Origin: a bacterium
GTDB lineage: Bacteria; SZUA-79; Acidulodesulfobacterales; Acidulodesulfobacteraceae
NCBI GenBank assembly: GCA_021803845.1
Contig: JAJZLA010000112.1
Coordinates: forward strand, 1 to 6,096
Length of the DNA stretch: 6,096 nt
Reading direction: 5' to 3'
In this document: positions 6,061 to 6,096 of the stretch, piece after piece
Layout: every line of letters starts with the position of its first letter
Position numbering within the stretch: position 1 is the stretch's first letter
Notes under the pieces: generated by a model
The model's database searches: none
Told to the model about the DNA's origin: nothing
Seen by the model: the letters and a program-made list of their open reading frames with translations, nothing else
Translations under genes and position numbers: made by a program

Positions 6061-6096
6061 ACCGCATAGACTTTTTAAGCTTAAACATATGATTCA

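Noticed and set aside
6074..6085. Perfect 12-base palindrome TTTAAGCTTAAA
   Set aside because: Short A+T-rich palindromes are expected by chance here, and it has no second copy or clear relation to the promoter.
6036..6092. Plus-strand 18-codon frame starting ATG TAT GTT and ending TGA
   Set aside because: Too short, no clear ribosome site, no recognisable product, and it overlaps the hairpin that better explains the region.
6005..6094. Minus-strand open stretch of 29 codons reaching the window edge and ending in TAA at 6005-6007
   Set aside because: It could be the tail of an upstream same-strand gene, and its stop just before the promoter fits. However, it is short, matches no family I know, and this length can stay open by chance.

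Overview
The window reads as chromosomal core sequence from an A+T-rich bacterium. It holds two convergent gene sets. The gene order rpsF-rpsR-(membrane protein)-rplI-dnaB, with no ssb between rpsF and rpsR and a DUF2232/YybS-like membrane protein before rplI, is one I associate with Deltaproteobacteria (Desulfobacterota) and related phyla. That placement is inferred from gene order and protein style and was not checked by any search. Frequent ATA isoleucine and AGA/AGG arginine codons fit a low-G+C genome.

Left part, plus strand (1-2396). A c-di-GMP signalling protein enters from beyond the left edge. Its visible part reads HAMP - GAF - GGDEF, with an intact GGEEF active site and an intact RxxD inhibitory site. 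After 53 bases comes a complete ROK-family sugar kinase (glucokinase-like) with the ROK zinc motif. It has no helix-turn-helix domain, so it looks like an enzyme and not a NagC/XylR-type repressor.

Right part, minus strand (5921 down to 2393). A compact operon runs rpsF (S6), rpsR (S18), a roughly eight-helix DUF2232-like membrane protein, rplI (L9) and dnaB (replicative helicase). Neighbours overlap by 8 nt, overlap by 1 nt (TAATG), are 1 nt apart and are 27 nt apart, so translational coupling is likely through the first four genes. A plausible sigma-70 promoter (5973-6001) and a strong Shine-Dalgarno (5930-5937) precede rpsF, which must start at TTG. The operon joins three ribosomal proteins, a membrane protein of unknown role and the replication fork helicase.

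The two sets meet tail to tail with a 4-base overlap of the ROK and dnaB stop regions. An 8-bp perfect hairpin (2370-2390) sits at this junction and may serve as a 3' end for both. The right-hand 175 bases hold the rpsF control region and, at 6038-6060, a stem-loop that resembles the 3' half of a type I-B CRISPR repeat. Only one copy is visible, so this is a lead and not a call.

No insertion sequence, tRNA, rRNA or clear novel multi-gene system is visible. The most useful leads are the edge repeat, the TTG/A-tract start of rpsF, the possible slippery start of dnaB, the shared 3' hairpin, and the uncharacterised membrane protein embedded in the ribosomal operon.
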